Below are positions 8,351 to 17,972 of a stretch of DNA of 64,000 bases, piece by piece. The translations under genes were made by a program, and so were the position numbers. Source of the stretch: Cnuella takakiae (GTDB taxonomy: Bacteria > Bacteroidota > Bacteroidia > Chitinophagales > Chitinophagaceae); assembly GCF_001953305.1 (NCBI RefSeq), contig NZ_MTFE01000010.1, forward strand, positions 2,513,716 through 2,577,715. The letters are read 5' to 3'. How positions within the stretch are numbered: the stretch's first letter is position 1; the number at the start of each line of letters is the position of its first letter. The notes under the pieces are model-generated. The model saw only the letters and a list, made by a program, of their open reading frames with translations, was not told the origin of the DNA and did no database searches.

Positions 8351-9835
8351 ATGTTCCCCGACACCCAACTACCGGAAATCAATGCTGCCCTCGCTGCTTC
8401 AACAGCAGCCTTTGGCAGCTACCAGTTCTCCAGCCTGCAACAGCGGGCCAGCCTGCTGCGGGCCATTGCCCGTGAACTGGATGCCATCGGTCCCCAGATT
8501 ATTGAAACCGCACAGGGCGAAACCAACCTCCAACGTGGCAGGCTGCTGGTAGAGTTCAGGCGCACCCTGTTTCAGCTGACTTCCTACGCCGATGCCTGCG
8601 AACAGGGCAACTGGCTGGATATACGCATCGACCAGCCCGACTCGGAGCGCCAGCCGCCAAAACCCGATGTGCGCAAAATGCTGGTACCGGTAGGACCTGT
8701 GGTGGTGTTTGGCGCTTCCAATTTTCCTTTTGCTTATTCTACTGCCGGTGGCGATACAGCCTGCGCCCTGGCTGCCGGCTGTACCGTGGTGGTAAAAGCG
8801 CACCCGGGGCACCCTGCCACCAGCCAACTGGCCGCCGATGCTATCCATCGTGCCCTTGCTGGCGAAGGACTGCCTGCAGGGGTGTTTCAACATGTTTACG
8901 GTGCCTCTTTCGAGGTGGGCAAACAACTGGTACTCCATCCGCAGGTAAAGTCGGTGGGTTTTACCGGCTCTTTTCAGGGTGGCCGTGCCCTGTTTGACCT
9001 GGCTGCCAGCCGCAAGGAGCCCATCCCGGTATTTGCGGAAATGGGCTCGGTTAACCCTGTATTTATGTTACCCGGAAAATTGGGTGCCGAAACTGAATGG
9101 GCGGTAAACCAACTGGCGGCATCCATCACCACCAGCGTCGGGCAGTTTTGTACCAATCCCGGTTTGGTGGTCGGCATTCAGGGACCGGCACTGGAAAATT
9201 TTATACAGGCACTGGGGCAGAAGCTCGCCGAGACCGAACCCGAGCCCATGCTTCACAGCGGCATCGCCCAAAGCTTCAGGCAAAAAAGGGCTGCTGTAAT
9301 TGCCGGTGGCAAGATTACCCTGGCCGGTACCAACGAAACCGGGGGAGAAGGATTCAGCATTCCAACCTTGGCAACTACCAGTGGCGAAAACTTCCTGGCG
9401 CACCCGCACCTGCACGAAGAAATTTTTGGTCCTTACTCGCTGGTAGTGCAATGTAATGATGCCGCACAAATGGCTGCTGTGGCACAGGCGCTCGAAGGGC
9501 AACTTACCACCACCCTGATTGCTACTCCCGCCGAAGCTGCGGAGCATATAGAACTGGTACATATCCTGCAGGCCCGCTGTGGCCGGCTGGTGTTCAATGG
9601 CGTGCCCACGGGTGTGGAAGTATGCCTGGCTATGAACCATGGCGGTCCTTACCCTGCCACCACCGACAGCCGTTTTACGGCCGTTGGCGCCGATGGTATC
9701 CGCCGTTTTGCCCGGCCTTTTTGTTACCAGAACTGGCCCGACCACCTGCTGCCCACCGAACTGCAAAATGCTAATCCACTCGGGTTGTGGCGTACCGTAA
9801 ATGGTGAGTTGACAAAGTCCGGAATAGGTGAATAG
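8351..9835 (+). CDS. aldehyde dehydrogenase, 2-oxoglutarate semialdehyde type
   Basis: NAD(P)-dependent aldehyde dehydrogenase of 494 residues, most like the 2,5-dioxovalerate (alpha-ketoglutarate semialdehyde) dehydrogenase branch, which oxidises the last intermediate of pentose, glucarate or hydroxyproline breakdown to 2-oxoglutarate. Visible: cofactor-site segments FGASNFPFAYSTAGGDTA and VVKAHPGHPATS, general base Glu in FAEMGSVNP, and nucleophile Cys in VGQFCTNPG. No pathway partner is adjacent, so the substrate is inferred from the family only. The start at 8351 follows a promoter element and begins the family-typical N-terminus; a heptad repeat array begins eight bases before the stop codon. 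Confidence 0.88.
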   Translation: MFPDTQLPEINAALAASTAAFGSYQFSSLQQRASLLRAIARELDAIGPQIIETAQGETNLQRGRLLVEFRRTLFQLTSYADACEQGNWLDIRIDQPDSERQPPKPDVRKMLVPVGPVVVFGASNFPFAYSTAGGDTACALAAGCTVVVKAHPGHPATSQLAADAIHRALAGEGLPAGVFQHVYGASFEVGKQLVLHPQVKSVGFTGSFQGGRALFDLAASRKEPIPVFAEMGSVNPVFMLPGKLGAETEWAVNQLAASITTSVGQFCTNPGLVVGIQGPALENFIQALGQKLAETEPEPMLHSGIAQSFRQKRAAVIAGGKITLAGTNETGGEGFSIPTLATTSGENFLAHPHLHEEIFGPYSLVVQCNDAAQMAAVAQALEGQLTTTLIATPAEAAEHIELVHILQARCGRLVFNGVPTGVEVCLAMNHGGPYPATTDSRFTAVGADGIRRFARPFCYQNWPDHLLPTELQNANPLGLWRTVNGELTKSGIGE

Positions 9836-9871
9836 TAAATGGTGAGTAATGCGTTGTGATGGGTGAGTAGG
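9827..9871. repeat. heptad array B, left arm (GGTGAGT-like)
   Basis: Six consecutive 7-mers in phase (GGTGAAT, AGTAAAT, GGTGAGT, AATGCGT, TGTGATG, GGTGAGT). It overlaps the 3' end of the aldehyde dehydrogenase gene. Its reverse-complement partner is at 9983-10024; aligned over 25 bases the left arm matches the reverse complement of the right at 20 positions, and all five differences are transitions. Confidence 0.8.
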
Positions 9872-9982
9872 AGTGGCTGTAATAATTCAGCTGCGCTAGT
9901 TCTGGCGCTCATTGCTTTCTATCGGAACGATTGCACGCCCTGCCATTGTTATTTTGCAAACGAGCGTAATCTCCTAATAAAA

Positions 9983-10024
9983 TAATCACCAATCACTACT
10001 CACTATTCGCCATTCACCAATTCC
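9983..10024. repeat. heptad array B, right arm (YAATCAC-like)
   Basis: Phased 7-mers TAATCAC, CAATCAC, TACTCAC, TATTCGC, CATTCAC, CAATTCC, partner of the array at 9827-9871. It ends about 20 bases before the bshC promoter. The 111 bases between the arms show no gene. Confidence 0.8.
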
Positions 10025-10045
10025 CCTCATTCCCAAACCCTTCCC

Positions 10046-10053
10046 TACATTTG
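10046..10053 (+). promoter_or_regulatory. -7 element TACATTTG, leaderless bshC promoter
   Basis: Perfect TAnnTTTG match ending three bases before the ATG at 10057. An in-frame TTG at 10051 overlaps the element and is unlikely to be used. Confidence 0.65.
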
Positions 10054-10056
10054 CGC

Positions 10057-11664
10057 ATGCCATTTTCCGCATACACGCTGCCTTACGACCAAACCAACAG
10101 CTTTTCGCGTATCGTGCTCGATTATCTGCAGGGTGCAGCAGCCCTGAAACCTTTTTATGCCGCTCCGCCAACGCCGGAAGGATTGGCGCAGGTGCTGGCT
10201 GTACGGAGGCAGAAGCCGGTCAACCGCGAGGTACTGGCAACGGTACTGCAACAGCAGTATGCGGGCATGGAAACCCATGCATCTGTGGTACACAATATCG
10301 AAGCGCTGCAGGATGCCAACACCTTCACCGTTTGCACGGCACACCAGCCGAACCTTTTTACCGGCCCCCTTTATTTCCTGTACAAGATCCTGCATGCCAT
10401 CAGGCTTGCAGCACAGCTGGAAGCAGCACATCCCGGAAGCCGCTTTGTGCCGGTTTACTATATGGGTAGCGAGGACGCCGACCTGGATGAACTGAATCAT
10501 TTCTCGATACAGGGGAAACGTTATACCTGGCAAACGGATCAGAAAGGTGCCGTAGGCCGCATGGTTATCGATAATGCCATTCAGCAGTTGATCCATGAAG
10601 TGGAAGGCCAGCTGGCACCGTTTGAACAGGGAAAGGCAATTGCCGCAAGCCTGCGCCGCCATTTTGCCAAAGGCAACACCATACAGCAGGCCACTTTTGC
10701 GCTGGTAAATAAACTCTTTGGGTCCTTTGGATTGATCGTGCTGATCCCTGATAGCGCATCATTAAAGGCATTGATGTTGCCCGTTTTTGAACAGGAGCTT
10801 TTTGCACCCGTTTCCGGAACCCTGGTGGGCGATACTTCCGAAAGGCTGGCTGCACATTATAACGTACAGGCACACCCGAGGGAAATCAACCTGTTTTACC
10901 TGGAAGGCGATATCCGGGAAAGGATCATCCGGGAAGGCGATGATTTCCTTGTTAACAATACGGCTCTTCGGTTTTCTGCAGCTGAAATGAAGGTGCTGAT
11001 ACAGCAACACCCTGAGCGCCTAAGCCCCAATGTTATTCTCCGGGGATTGTTCCAGGAAACCATTCTGCCCAATATTGCCTTTATCGGCGGCGGTGGCGAG
11101 CTGGCCTACTGGCTGCAACTGAAAGATCTGTTTGAGCATTATGATGTTTCCTTCCCGGTGCTGGTATTGCGCAATTCCTTTTTGCTTTTAGAGGAAAAAT
11201 GGCAGGAGCGTATCGACCGGCTGGGCTTTTCCGTTGGCGATTGTTTTCAGAAAACCGATAACCTGGTGAACCTGCTTGCCCGCAGGCAGGCCGAGCATCC
11301 GCTTACTTTGAATGGCAAGATGGAGCAGGCTGAAGCCCTGTTTGAAGCCATCCGCAGCCAGGCTTCTGCCATCGATCCTACTTTATCGGCACATGTGGCG
11401 GCACTGAAAGCTGCATCGCTGAAAAAGCTGAAGGTGCTGGAACAAAAAATGCTGCGTGCTGAAAAGCGCAAGCACGCCGACAGCCGACGTCAGATTGAAG
11501 CCATACGGCAGCAATTGTTTCCCGGTGACGGACTGCAGGAAAGGGTAGACAGCTTCCTGTATTACTATGCTGTTTATGGCCCGCAGCTGATAGCAGATTT
11601 ATACCAGCATTCAGGTGCACTGGAGCAGCAGTTTACCATACTGCCGCTTAGCGGGGAAGCCTAG
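10057..11664 (+). CDS. bshC: bacillithiol biosynthesis cysteine-adding enzyme BshC
   Basis: Putative cysteine ligase of bacillithiol synthesis, adding Cys to glucosaminyl-malate; 535 residues, normal for the family. Diagnostic segments are VCTAHQPNLFTGPLYFLYKI near residue 90 and YYMGSEDADLDELNHFSIQG near residue 130, followed by a Rossmann-like core and a C-terminal helical region (about 440-500: KLKVLEQKMLRAEKRKHADS) that forms the coiled-coil dimer interface. bshA and bshB are not in the window. Its 3' end overlaps the convergent gene ending at 11648 by 17 bases. Confidence 0.95.
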   Translation: MPFSAYTLPYDQTNSFSRIVLDYLQGAAALKPFYAAPPTPEGLAQVLAVRRQKPVNREVLATVLQQQYAGMETHASVVHNIEALQDANTFTVCTAHQPNLFTGPLYFLYKILHAIRLAAQLEAAHPGSRFVPVYYMGSEDADLDELNHFSIQGKRYTWQTDQKGAVGRMVIDNAIQQLIHEVEGQLAPFEQGKAIAASLRRHFAKGNTIQQATFALVNKLFGSFGLIVLIPDSASLKALMLPVFEQELFAPVSGTLVGDTSERLAAHYNVQAHPREINLFYLEGDIRERIIREGDDFLVNNTALRFSAAEMKVLIQQHPERLSPNVILRGLFQETILPNIAFIGGGGELAYWLQLKDLFEHYDVSFPVLVLRNSFLLLEEKWQERIDRLGFSVGDCFQKTDNLVNLLARRQAEHPLTLNGKMEQAEALFEAIRSQASAIDPTLSAHVAALKAASLKKLKVLEQKMLRAEKRKHADSRRQIEAIRQQLFPGDGLQERVDSFLYYYAVYGPQLIADLYQHSGALEQQFTILPLSGEA

Positions 11665-12595
11665 CCGAAACCCTGAACAGGTTTGTGGTGCCATTATCAT
11701 TATCGGCGGCAAGTACCAGCACGACTTTCCTTTTACGGATGTGCATGGCCGTTACCGACTCAATCTTCATGGGGGCACCTGAATTTAATACCGGGTCTAG
11801 GGGCATCAGGGTATCAGCGGTAAGCGTTGTGCCTGCTGCCATCTGTTTTGTTGCATCCCGTATGAAGGCCAGGTAAGAAGGCCCGATATTCCCATCCCTT
11901 GTTGCTGTTGCCGCTACTTCTGTTGAAATGGTCAGGAGCAGCCAATCTTTTTTTGCCAGGTAAAACATCCCCGAAATGCCAACCACCTCCTTTGTTGCAG
12001 GCAGTTGAATGGTATAGGTGATCTCAGGCTTTGCTGGCAATACCTGCCGGTCCAGGTCATAGCTAAGCAGGTAATGACCCGGGGCTCCGCTATGTGCCCG
12101 GTTAGCCAGCAGGAGCTTATGGTTGATGACTTCCGCCCCTTCGATATTGGTGGCAGGCAGCCCTGTGGTAAAAGGCGCCAGGGTAAGCACGGTAGGGTGG
12201 GCACCACTACGGCCAATATCCAGGCGTACTACTTTATTACGGGTAGGGGAGGAAAAAGAAGGGAACAGCCACAGTGTGGTGCTGTTCCCCTGGGATATGA
12301 TGGCTGCCGACTCCAGGTCGGGCTTTACGGCATATGGAATCCGTTGGCCGGAATAGTTGAATACTGCAACCTGTCTTTTTTCCTTCAGCTTTTTATTCAG
12401 CACCAGCAGGGTGGGAGCATCGTCGCCCATCACGTATAAAGATCCGCGATGCCATGCTATAGCCGAGGCTGAGGAGTATTGGGCAAAGCTTTTTTGTTGC
12501 AGCAGCTTCAGGGTTTGCGCATCAGCCTTGCTGGCCGTCAAAAGCATTGCGATAACCATGGCTTTGCAGGATAGCCACTTTTTCATGTACTTCAT
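11648..12595 (-). CDS. secreted protein of unknown function (DUF6929-like)
   Basis: Exported protein of up to 315 residues: signal peptide with hydrophobic core [10 protein letters not shown] and cleavage near ADAQ, then repeated beta-rich motifs ([39 protein letters not shown]) that resemble a beta-propeller such as SdiA-regulated or phytase-esterase-like proteins. I believe it matches DUF6929, but cannot confirm; no enzymatic residue is assigned. The start is ambiguous: MKYMKKW at 12595 or MKKW at 12586. Either start lies inside the 3' end of purE, and the 3' end overlaps bshC, so both ends are shared with neighbours. Confidence 0.75.
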   Translation of the reverse strand: MKYMKKWLSCKAMVIAMLLTASKADAQTLKLLQQKSFAQYSSASAIAWHRGSLYVMGDDAPTLLVLNKKLKEKRQVAVFNYSGQRIPYAVKPDLESAAIISQGNSTTLWLFPSFSSPTRNKVVRLDIGRSGAHPTVLTLAPFTTGLPATNIEGAEVINHKLLLANRAHSGAPGHYLLSYDLDRQVLPAKPEITYTIQLPATKEVVGISGMFYLAKKDWLLLTISTEVAATATRDGNIGPSYLAFIRDATKQMAAGTTLTADTLMPLDPVLNSGAPMKIESVTAMHIRKRKVVLVLAADNDNGTTNLFRVSARLPR

Positions 12596-13055
12596 TTTTC
12601 AGTTGTTCCATGTAGGCTGCAATCCTGTTGCCAAGAGCTTCGTCGCCCACGCTGAGTATTTTGGCCGCAAGGATACCCGCATTTTTTGCCGCATTCAGCG
12701 CAACGGTAGCCACTGGTACGCCATTGGGCATTTGCAGGATGGAAAGAATAGAATCCCAGCCATCAATGGAATTGGAGCTTTTTACCGGTACGCCAATTAC
12801 GGGCAGCGGCGTGATGGCTGCCACCATGCCGGGCAGGTGTGCGGCGCCGCCGGCACCTGCAATAACTACTTTCAAACCCCTTGTTCTTGCCTGTTCGGCA
12901 TACTGCATCATGCGTTGCGGGGTGCGATGCGCCGATACTACCGTCAGTTCGTAAGCAATACCAAAGAATTCAAGAATTTCTGCCGCGGGTTTCATTACCG
13001 GCAGGTCGGAGTCGGAGCCCATGATGATGCCAACGAGGGGAGCTGTATTGTTCAT
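12522..13055 (-). CDS. purE: N5-carboxyaminoimidazole ribonucleotide mutase PurE
   Basis: Converts N5-CAIR to CAIR in purine synthesis, working after PurK (19240-20364). 177 residues with the class I PurE signature: [16 protein letters not shown] at the N-terminus, the catalytic region [23 protein letters not shown] and [15 protein letters not shown]. It has its own promoter-like element at 13091-13098 and follows the tolC terminator, so it is not simply the last gene of the efflux operon. The final 60-70 bases double as the signal-peptide region of the next gene. Confidence 0.96.
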   Translation of the reverse strand: MNNTAPLVGIIMGSDSDLPVMKPAAEILEFFGIAYELTVVSAHRTPQRMMQYAEQARTRGLKVVIAGAGGAAHLPGMVAAITPLPVIGVPVKSSNSIDGWDSILSILQMPNGVPVATVALNAAKNAGILAAKILSVGDEALGNRIAAYMEQLKNEVHEKVAILQSHGYRNAFDGQQG

Positions 13056-13090
13056 CCAAAAGTTTTATGGTTGGTTGTTGGTTTGTGGTG

Positions 13091-13098
13091 CAAAATAA
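13091..13098 (-). promoter_or_regulatory. -7-like element TTATTTTG upstream of purE
   Basis: On the minus strand TTATTTTG lies 35 bases before the purE ATG and downstream of the tolC terminator. One base differs from TAnnTTTG. Confidence 0.4.
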
Positions 13099-13188
13099 AG
13101 CAGCCGGAGCTAAGCAGACAAAGAAAAGCAGCGGTCGTGGCTCCTTTTCAGGTAGTGCTAATATTTGCAATCCTTGCCGCAAACAAAA

Positions 13189-13206
13189 AAGGCCCTTGCG
13201 GGCCTT
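13189..13206 (-). terminator. terminator after the TolC-like gene
   Basis: AAGGCCC, TTGC loop, GGGCCTT; on the minus strand it is followed by TTTTTTG. It lies 24 bases past the tolC stop. Confidence 0.8.
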
Positions 13207-13229
13207 GAAGTAGTTGTAATTACATCCAT

Positions 13230-14552
13230 TTACCGGATCAACTCGCCCCGGAGCCGCATCAACTCGATCTCTGAAACCTTGGTGTTGAACCGGGCCTGGA
13301 TCAGGCGGAAGGCAGCGTCTGAAAGGCTTTGCTGGGCTTCGCGTAATTCAATAAAGGTGGTGATGCCCAACCGGTAACGTTCCCTGGCGATAAAAAGGTT
13401 TTCGCGTACCAGTACCATATTCTCTTCTTCCAGTGCCAGCGACCTTTTGTACAGGTCGTAGTTGCGGAAGGCATTGATGATATTGGTCTGGAGCAGGCTT
13501 GCGCTGCGCTCATAGGTGATGCGCTGCGTTTCGGCCACAATTTCTGCTGCCCTGATCTGCCGGCGGGTGGTATAACCATTAAAGATGGGAATAGCAGCTG
13601 TTAGCCCGTAGTTAAGCCCGTTGTTGCGGTTGAACAGGGGCTGGAAAGGGTTGATCACCGTTTTGTTGTCTGCCCGGTTGAAGTTGTAACCCGAGTTGAA
13701 GTTCAACACCGGGAAACGCTCGGCACGGCGGAGGCGCAGGTCCAGGTTGGCCAGCTCTATATTCTTTTGGGCAATCTGCAATTCGGGGCTGGTAGCCGCT
13801 ACGCCGGTACGTACGGCATCCAAATTGAGGCTGGGGTTAAATTCAATGGTTGTATCCGCCACCACGAAATCGGATTGCACCGGTTGTACCACCAGTTGGT
13901 TGAGTTGCTCTTTTGCATTGTTGATACTGGTTTGCTGGGCCAGGTGGGCCGCTTTTTGGCCGTTCAGGTCAATCTGGGCCTGCAGAAGGTCGGGTTTGGC
14001 ACCGGTACCAATATCAAACTTATACTGGGCAAGCCGCAGCCGTTCTTCGCTCAGGCGCATCTGCTCTTCGATGGCTTGCAACTGTTGTTGCTGGCGCACC
14101 ACATCATAATAAAGCCGCATCACATCGGCAACGGTATTCACTACCTGTGCTTTTACCTGCAGGGCACCCAGTTCGGCAAATTCGTACACCCGGTTGCGGG
14201 CAATGAACATTCGCATACCGTCAAAAAGGGTCCATTCCAGGTTTACTGCCGCGTTGGTGGTATGAGAACGGATATCATCGCGCTCCCTTTTCGAGCCGTC
14301 CGCCAACACCTGCTTCTGGTTGTTTTTGTTCCAGAGGGTAGTGGCGGCACCGCTTAGGCGGGGCATAAAGGAATAAAGTACATAGGCTTTGTCGAGTACG
14401 GCGGCCAGTGAGTCATTGCGCGACAGCTGTATATCGTAGTTGTTTTGTAGCGAAAGGGCAATGGCTTCGTTAAGGGTGAGCTGCTTAACCTGGGCGTTTG
14501 CTTGCAAGCTGCCCAGGCCAACCAGCCCGGCCAATAAATATTTCAATTTCAT
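13230..14552 (-). CDS. TolC-family outer-membrane efflux protein
   Basis: Outer-membrane channel of the tripartite RND pump, 440 residues. Signal peptide ends QANAQ; then paired coiled-coil segments typical of the TolC/OEP family (LTLNEAIALSLQNNYDI near the N-terminus, LRLAQYKFDIGTGAKPDLLQ near 190, and its internal repeat RERYRLGITTFIELREAQQS near 400). Third gene of the efflux set, 169 bases after the transporter stop, so it may also have its own promoter (GACCTTTG about 70 bases upstream). Substrates cannot be predicted from sequence. Confidence 0.93.
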   Translation of the reverse strand: MKLKYLLAGLVGLGSLQANAQVKQLTLNEAIALSLQNNYDIQLSRNDSLAAVLDKAYVLYSFMPRLSGAATTLWNKNNQKQVLADGSKRERDDIRSHTTNAAVNLEWTLFDGMRMFIARNRVYEFAELGALQVKAQVVNTVADVMRLYYDVVRQQQQLQAIEEQMRLSEERLRLAQYKFDIGTGAKPDLLQAQIDLNGQKAAHLAQQTSINNAKEQLNQLVVQPVQSDFVVADTTIEFNPSLNLDAVRTGVAATSPELQIAQKNIELANLDLRLRRAERFPVLNFNSGYNFNRADNKTVINPFQPLFNRNNGLNYGLTAAIPIFNGYTTRRQIRAAEIVAETQRITYERSASLLQTNIINAFRNYDLYKRSLALEEENMVLVRENLFIARERYRLGITTFIELREAQQSLSDAAFRLIQARFNTKVSEIELMRLRGELIR

Positions 14553-14721
14553 TCAGGTCTTCTTGTTTGTTCCTAGCAGTTAGTTGGTACGGTCTTATAG
14601 CGATTTTGTTAATTCACGCAAAGGTCGCGGAAGAGCAAAAGGCGAAAAGGAAAATATCCAAATATCTCTCCTTCTTTCCCACGCACCATTTTACGCTACC
14701 GCATATCATCTATTCCCTCGC

Positions 14722-17700
14722 CTAGGCTGTTTCCAGCACCGGCTTTTTCCTTGCCTGCTCTTCATCCATCACTTCCAGTGCATTGCGCTCTTTTTTGGAA
14801 GACAGGTATGAGTAAATGGCGGGGATCACAAAAAGGGTAAGCACCAGCGAGAACACGATACCACCCACAATCACGATACCCAGCGGGATACGGCTGGTGG
14901 CGGCCGCTCCCAGCGACAGGGCAATGGGCAGGGCACCCAGGGCCATTGCCAGCGAGGTCATCAGGATGGGGCGCAAACGCTGTACGGCCGAGTAAACGGC
15001 AGCTTCCGTCTTGTTCATACCCTGCATGCGGTTGTGGTTGGCAAACTCCACGATCAGGATACCGTTTTTGGTTACCAGACCAATCAGCATGATCATGCCG
15101 ATCTGCGAGAAGATATTAAGGGTTTGGCCAAAGAGCCACAGCGAGAGCAGGGCACCCGCAATGGCCAGCGGTACGGTGAGCATGATGATAAATGGATCGA
15201 TAAAGCTTTCGAACTGTGCTGCCAGGATCAGGAAAATCAGGCCAAGGGCCAGCAGGAGGGCAAATGAAGTACCACCCGAGCTTTCGGCATAGTCGCGGCT
15301 GGTGCCGGAAAGGGAGGTTGAAAAGCTTTCATCCAGCAGGCCATCGGCAATTTCCTGCATGGCCCTGATGCCATCACCCACGGTTTTGCCGGGAGCCAGG
15401 CCCGCCGAAACGGTAGCCGACTTATACCGGTTGAAGTGGTAAATGGTTGAAGGGGTTGTTTCCTCTGCAAAGCTCACCACGTTGTCCAGCGATATCATTT
15501 GTCCCGAACCGCTGCGCACATAAAGGCTTTTCAGATCGGTGGGGTCATCGCGGTCGCTGCGGGCCACCTGGCCCATTACCTGGTACTGCTTGCCTTCCTT
15601 GGTAAAATAACCCAGGCGGCGGTTGCTCAGTGCCAGTTGCAGGGTTTGCGACACGTCTTCAACACTCACACCCAGTTGGGCGGCCTTCAGGCGGTCCACA
15701 TTTACCCGCAGTTCGGGCTTATTGAATTTCAGGTCGGCGTCAACACCCACAAACACGGGGTTCTTCTGGGCTTCTTCCAAAAAGCGGGGCAGCACCTGTG
15801 CCAGCTTGTTGAAGTCGTTGTTCTGGATCACGTATTGCACCGGCTGGCCGCCACGGCGGTTTACCGAAATGGTTTGCTCTTCGATCAGGAAGGCACGTCC
15901 CTCGCCATAACGCGACAGGTTGCGGTTCACCATCTCTGCGATCTCTTTCTGCGAACGTATGCGGTCGGTAGGGTCGATCAGCATTACCCGCACAAAGCCC
16001 GAGTTGGCAGAACCGGCACCCTGGAACCCGGGAGAGGTTACCGACAGCAGGTTGGCCCTTTCGGGTACCGAATCCATCATGAGGTTGGTAAGCTGGTCCA
16101 CATAGCGGTCCATGGCATCGAAGGAAGTACCTTCAGGGGCTGTAAGCTGCAGGCGGAACTGGCTGCGGTCTTCCATGGGCGCCAGCTCGGAAGGCATGTC
16201 CTTTCCAATAAAGAAGATGATGCCGCCGCAGAGGGCAACTACCACCCAGGCCATCCATCTTACCCGCATAAAACCCTCTAGGGCCTTGCGGTAGCCATTT
16301 TCCATACCACGGAAGAAAGGCTCTGTTTTTTCGTAAAACCAGCCGTGTTTGTGCGCACCCTTGCGGCTCATTTTTACGTTGAGTACCGGGGTAAGGGTAA
16401 GCGATACAAGGGCAGAAATAAGTACCGCACCGGCTACCACGATACCGAACTCGCGGAACAGGCGGCCTACAAAACCCTGCAGGAAGATGATGGGCAGGAA
16501 TACCACCGCCAGCGTAATGGAAGTGGAGATAACCGCGAAATAGATTTCCTTGGAACCCTCGCGGGCCGCGGTCCATTTGTCCATACCGGCTTCCATCTTT
16601 TTATAGATGTTTTCCGTTACTACAATGCCGTCATCCACCACCAGGCCCGTGGCCAGTACGATACCCAGCAGGGTAAGTACGTTGATGGTAAACCCGCAGA
16701 TATACATGATAAAGAAGGCGCCAATAAGCGATACGGGGATATCGATCAGCGGGCGGATGGCAATGAGCCAGTCGCGGAAGAAGAGGAAGATGATCAGTAC
16801 CACCAGTACGATGGCAATGATGAGGGTTTCTTCTACTTCGAGGATGGATTTCTTGATGAACTTGGTCTGGTCGAGGGCAATGTCCAGCTTTACATCAGCG
16901 GGCATTTCCTTTTTGATCTGTTCAAATCGGGTATAAAACTCGTTGGAGATGGCCACGTAGTTGGAGCCCGGCTGCGGAACCAGTGCCAGCGCGATCATGG
17001 GCGTGCCATTGCCCTTTAATACCGTTTCTTCGTTTTCAGGGCCCAGTACTGCTTCACCAATATCCTTGATCCGCACATCGGAGCCGCCTACATTTTTTAC
17101 AATGATATTGTTGAACTCATCCTCGGTATTGAGCCGGCCGAAGGTGCGCACAGTAAGTTCGGTGGCATTACCCGAAATTTTACCCGAAGGCAACTCGATG
17201 TTTTCGCGTAGTAAGGCAGCCTGCACATCATTAGGTGTAAGGTTATAGGCCGTCAGTTTTTCGGGCTCAAACCAAACGCGCATGGCATAGCGCTTCTCCC
17301 CCCAGATCTGGATACCACTCACACCAGGAATGGTCTGGAGGCGTTCCACCAGTACGTTGTTGGCCCACTCGGTGATCTGGAGCTGGTTGCGGGTATTGCT
17401 CTGCACCGTCATGGATATAATGGCATCGGAAGAGGCATCCGCCTTGGATACCACGGGTGGTGCATCGAGGTCATCGGGAAGCGAGCGGGTAGCCTGCGAA
17501 ACTTTATCCCGAACGTCGTTGGCAGCCGCTTCCAGGTCCACGCTGAGGTCAAACTCTACGTTGATATTGGAAGAGCCGCTGCTGGACAGCGAGGTGATGT
17601 TTTTTACACCGGCGATACCGTTGATGGATTTCTCCAGGGGCTCAGTGATCTGCGATTCGATGATGTCGGGGTTGGCGCCGGGATAGGAGGTGCGCACATT

Positions 17701-17835
17701 GATCACGGGCGGATCGATGGCGGGATAGTCGCGTATGCCCAGGTACTTAAACCCGATAACGCCAAACACCACGATGATGATGTTTAGCACGATGGCCATT
17801 ACAGGCCGCCTTAAGCTTATTTCGGAAATGTTCAT
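14722..17835 (-). CDS. RND efflux transporter, HAE-1/AcrB-MexB family
   Basis: Inner-membrane proton-driven drug-type exporter of 1037 residues. It has the family twelve-helix, two-pore-domain layout: N-terminal helix (MAIVLNIIIVVFGVIGF), large periplasmic loops after TM1 and TM7, TM4 with the proton-relay pair in GLVVDDGIVVTENI, and the matching second half (GLVTKNGILIVEFANHNRM). No HME (metal) signature was noticed, so HAE-1 is the better assignment. Pairs with the adaptor at 17973 and the TolC homologue at 13230. Confidence 0.95.
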   Translation of the reverse strand: MNISEISLRRPVMAIVLNIIIVVFGVIGFKYLGIRDYPAIDPPVINVRTSYPGANPDIIESQITEPLEKSINGIAGVKNITSLSSSGSSNINVEFDLSVDLEAAANDVRDKVSQATRSLPDDLDAPPVVSKADASSDAIISMTVQSNTRNQLQITEWANNVLVERLQTIPGVSGIQIWGEKRYAMRVWFEPEKLTAYNLTPNDVQAALLRENIELPSGKISGNATELTVRTFGRLNTEDEFNNIIVKNVGGSDVRIKDIGEAVLGPENEETVLKGNGTPMIALALVPQPGSNYVAISNEFYTRFEQIKKEMPADVKLDIALDQTKFIKKSILEVEETLIIAIVLVVLIIFLFFRDWLIAIRPLIDIPVSLIGAFFIMYICGFTINVLTLLGIVLATGLVVDDGIVVTENIYKKMEAGMDKWTAAREGSKEIYFAVISTSITLAVVFLPIIFLQGFVGRLFREFGIVVAGAVLISALVSLTLTPVLNVKMSRKGAHKHGWFYEKTEPFFRGMENGYRKALEGFMRVRWMAWVVVALCGGIIFFIGKDMPSELAPMEDRSQFRLQLTAPEGTSFDAMDRYVDQLTNLMMDSVPERANLLSVTSPGFQGAGSANSGFVRVMLIDPTDRIRSQKEIAEMVNRNLSRYGEGRAFLIEEQTISVNRRGGQPVQYVIQNNDFNKLAQVLPRFLEEAQKNPVFVGVDADLKFNKPELRVNVDRLKAAQLGVSVEDVSQTLQLALSNRRLGYFTKEGKQYQVMGQVARSDRDDPTDLKSLYVRSGSGQMISLDNVVSFAEETTPSTIYHFNRYKSATVSAGLAPGKTVGDGIRAMQEIADGLLDESFSTSLSGTSRDYAESSGGTSFALLLALGLIFLILAAQFESFIDPFIIMLTVPLAIAGALLSLWLFGQTLNIFSQIGMIMLIGLVTKNGILIVEFANHNRMQGMNKTEAAVYSAVQRLRPILMTSLAMALGALPIALSLGAAATSRIPLGIVIVGGIVFSLVLTLFVIPAIYSYLSSKKERNALEVMDEEQARKKPVLETA

Positions 17836-17972
17836 TGCTACTTGTGTTGATTAAGGATGTCGCTTCCCCTGAGTTGTTCTGAACCACCAAAGCATTGCAA
17901 AAAGAAGAACGCATAAAGATTACTATTGACCGGGTGCATCTTTATTGCTTCAAGACTTCGTGGTTCAGCAAA

